Assembly (NCBI GenBank): GCA_946902985.2
Contig: OX336388.2
Coordinates: forward strand, 286,790,526-286,854,525
From: Meconema thalassinum
Taxonomy: Eukaryota; Arthropoda; Insecta; Orthoptera; Tettigoniidae
DNA: 64,000 nt
Direction of reading: 5' to 3'
Shown: piece by piece, positions 63,339 to 64,000 of the stretch
Layout of the letters: every line of letters starts with the position of its first letter
Position numbering within the stretch: the first letter of the stretch is position 1
Notes under the pieces: model-generated
What the model saw: only the letters and a program-made list of their open reading frames with translations
What the model was told of the DNA's origin: nothing
Database searches by the model: none
Made by a program: the position numbers and the translations under genes

Positions 63339-64000
63339 ACAGTAAAACCTGCCTAAAGCGGAACGTATTTAGGTTTCCATTTTACAAAGGTTAGTGTTAA
63401 TAAGACAAAATTCACTGCAAGGAAATACGGTGTTATCGCAAAGGATTACAATGAAATAATAATTTTCAATATTGTTCTGTAAATAAAAAAGAAAATAGGT
63501 TCACAAGTATTACTCTGTATTTTCAACTTATGTACAAAAACATCAGTTTCTCTGCTCGTTTCTTTGTTTTCACAAATCTTTCAAAGTGCATTGTCACGAC
63601 TTCTTTACAAGAGAACGTTGTATGATCTCCTTTGCATCCTGCATTAACTCCAGGAGTTCTGGAACATTCTTGGAAACTGCAAATTTCTAAAGGTTGCTCA
63701 CAATAGATAGTGCTTCTCCAAAAGTGTGTTTATTAACTCTCTTTCGTTGTCTTCATCATCGCCGTCGTCCCTTTCTTCCATGGCTTCACACCTGCTGTTT
63801 TCGGCAAGAATATCTGCTGGTGCAAGTAAAGTTTTGCTCACAATTTAGTACTGTGCATAGCTCTGTGATATGGATAAGATAATCCGTCTTAGTCAGATTA
63901 TTTACGCCACAACAGTTCAGTAATAATAACAATAATAATAATATTGCAAAGAATGAAGACAGGATCGCTAAATTTCAGAAAGCATACCGACTTACATGGA
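63339..64000 (-). mobile_element. Tigger/pogo-like DNA transposon, end portion
   Basis: TA followed by CAGTAAAACCTGCCTAAAGC (63341) is the type of terminal inverted repeat found in the Tigger/pogo/jerky group. The transposase C-terminal remnant lies inside on the minus strand. The element continues beyond the window, so the other end is not seen. Confidence 0.6.
63606..63890 (-). pseudogene. Tigger/pogo-like transposase C-terminal remnant
   Basis: Minus strand: SKTLLAPADILAENSRCEAM, then an acidic stretch EERDDGDDEDNERELINT. After a frameshift it continues FGEALSIVSNL, a stop, and KFAVSKNVPELLELMQDAKE with IIQRSLVKKS at the end. The final helix of this kind (xxxALxLLxxLxxFxxxxxxxxELLxLxxxxxxxIQ) is typical of Tigger/jerky transposase C-termini. 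At least one frameshift and one stop. Confidence 0.6.

Noticed and set aside
1..64000. CRISPR array, operon or bacterial content
   Set aside because: Nothing of this kind; short direct repeats here are microsatellites or minisatellites without spacer structure.

Overview
The window is from a eukaryote, almost certainly an arthropod and probably an insect with a large, repeat-rich genome. It is AT-rich and holds tRNA-derived SINEs, APE-type LINEs, Helitron2/Helentron-like non-autonomous elements, Tc1/mariner- and Tigger/pogo-type DNA transposons and one young LTR retrotransposon. I found no convincing host gene. Nearly every open frame above 100 codons lies in a transposable element. The species cannot be named from this sequence; a polyneopteran insect is a guess.

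Layout. 1-569 is the end of a Helentron-like repeat. 851-2120 is an ACTAGC-headed interspersed repeat. 2457-4293 and 4363-6212 are two head-to-tail copies of a Helentron-like element made of six ~292-bp repeats each; a third copy is at 20663-21843. 6960-9341 is a 5'-truncated, frameshifted LINE on the minus strand. 9647-19842 is an LTR retrotransposon with 883-bp LTRs about 99% identical. It has no recognisable pol and one 451-residue ORF of unknown family, so it looks like a large retrotransposon derivative (LARD).

19.8-47.9 kb is a mosaic: tRNA-derived SINEs (several with perfect target-site duplications and nested in each other), LINE fragments, ACTAGC-headed repeats, tandem arrays and stretches without recognisable content. 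47965-49180 and 51119-53792 are family-2 Helentron-like elements; the second splits a minisatellite and is itself split by another repeat. 56952-58400 is a 5'-truncated LINE copy with an uninterrupted reverse transcriptase frame and a 10-bp target-site duplication. 60880-62260 is a LINE 3' fragment interrupted by an 830-bp TA-flanked DNA transposon. The window ends in the remnant of a Tigger/pogo-like element.

Most worth following up: (1) the pol-less LTR element, whose LTR carries a consensus splice donor, whose leader has a consensus acceptor, and whose ORF starts at the first AUG after that acceptor; (2) paired, apparently covarying stem-loops near its 3' end; (3) a covarying 3'-terminal stem-loop and a conserved C-terminal motif across copies of one LINE family; (4) Helentron-like families sharing ends and carrying dense arrays of a YY1/Pho-type motif. 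Everything rests on reading the sequence by eye; no alignment or folding was computed.
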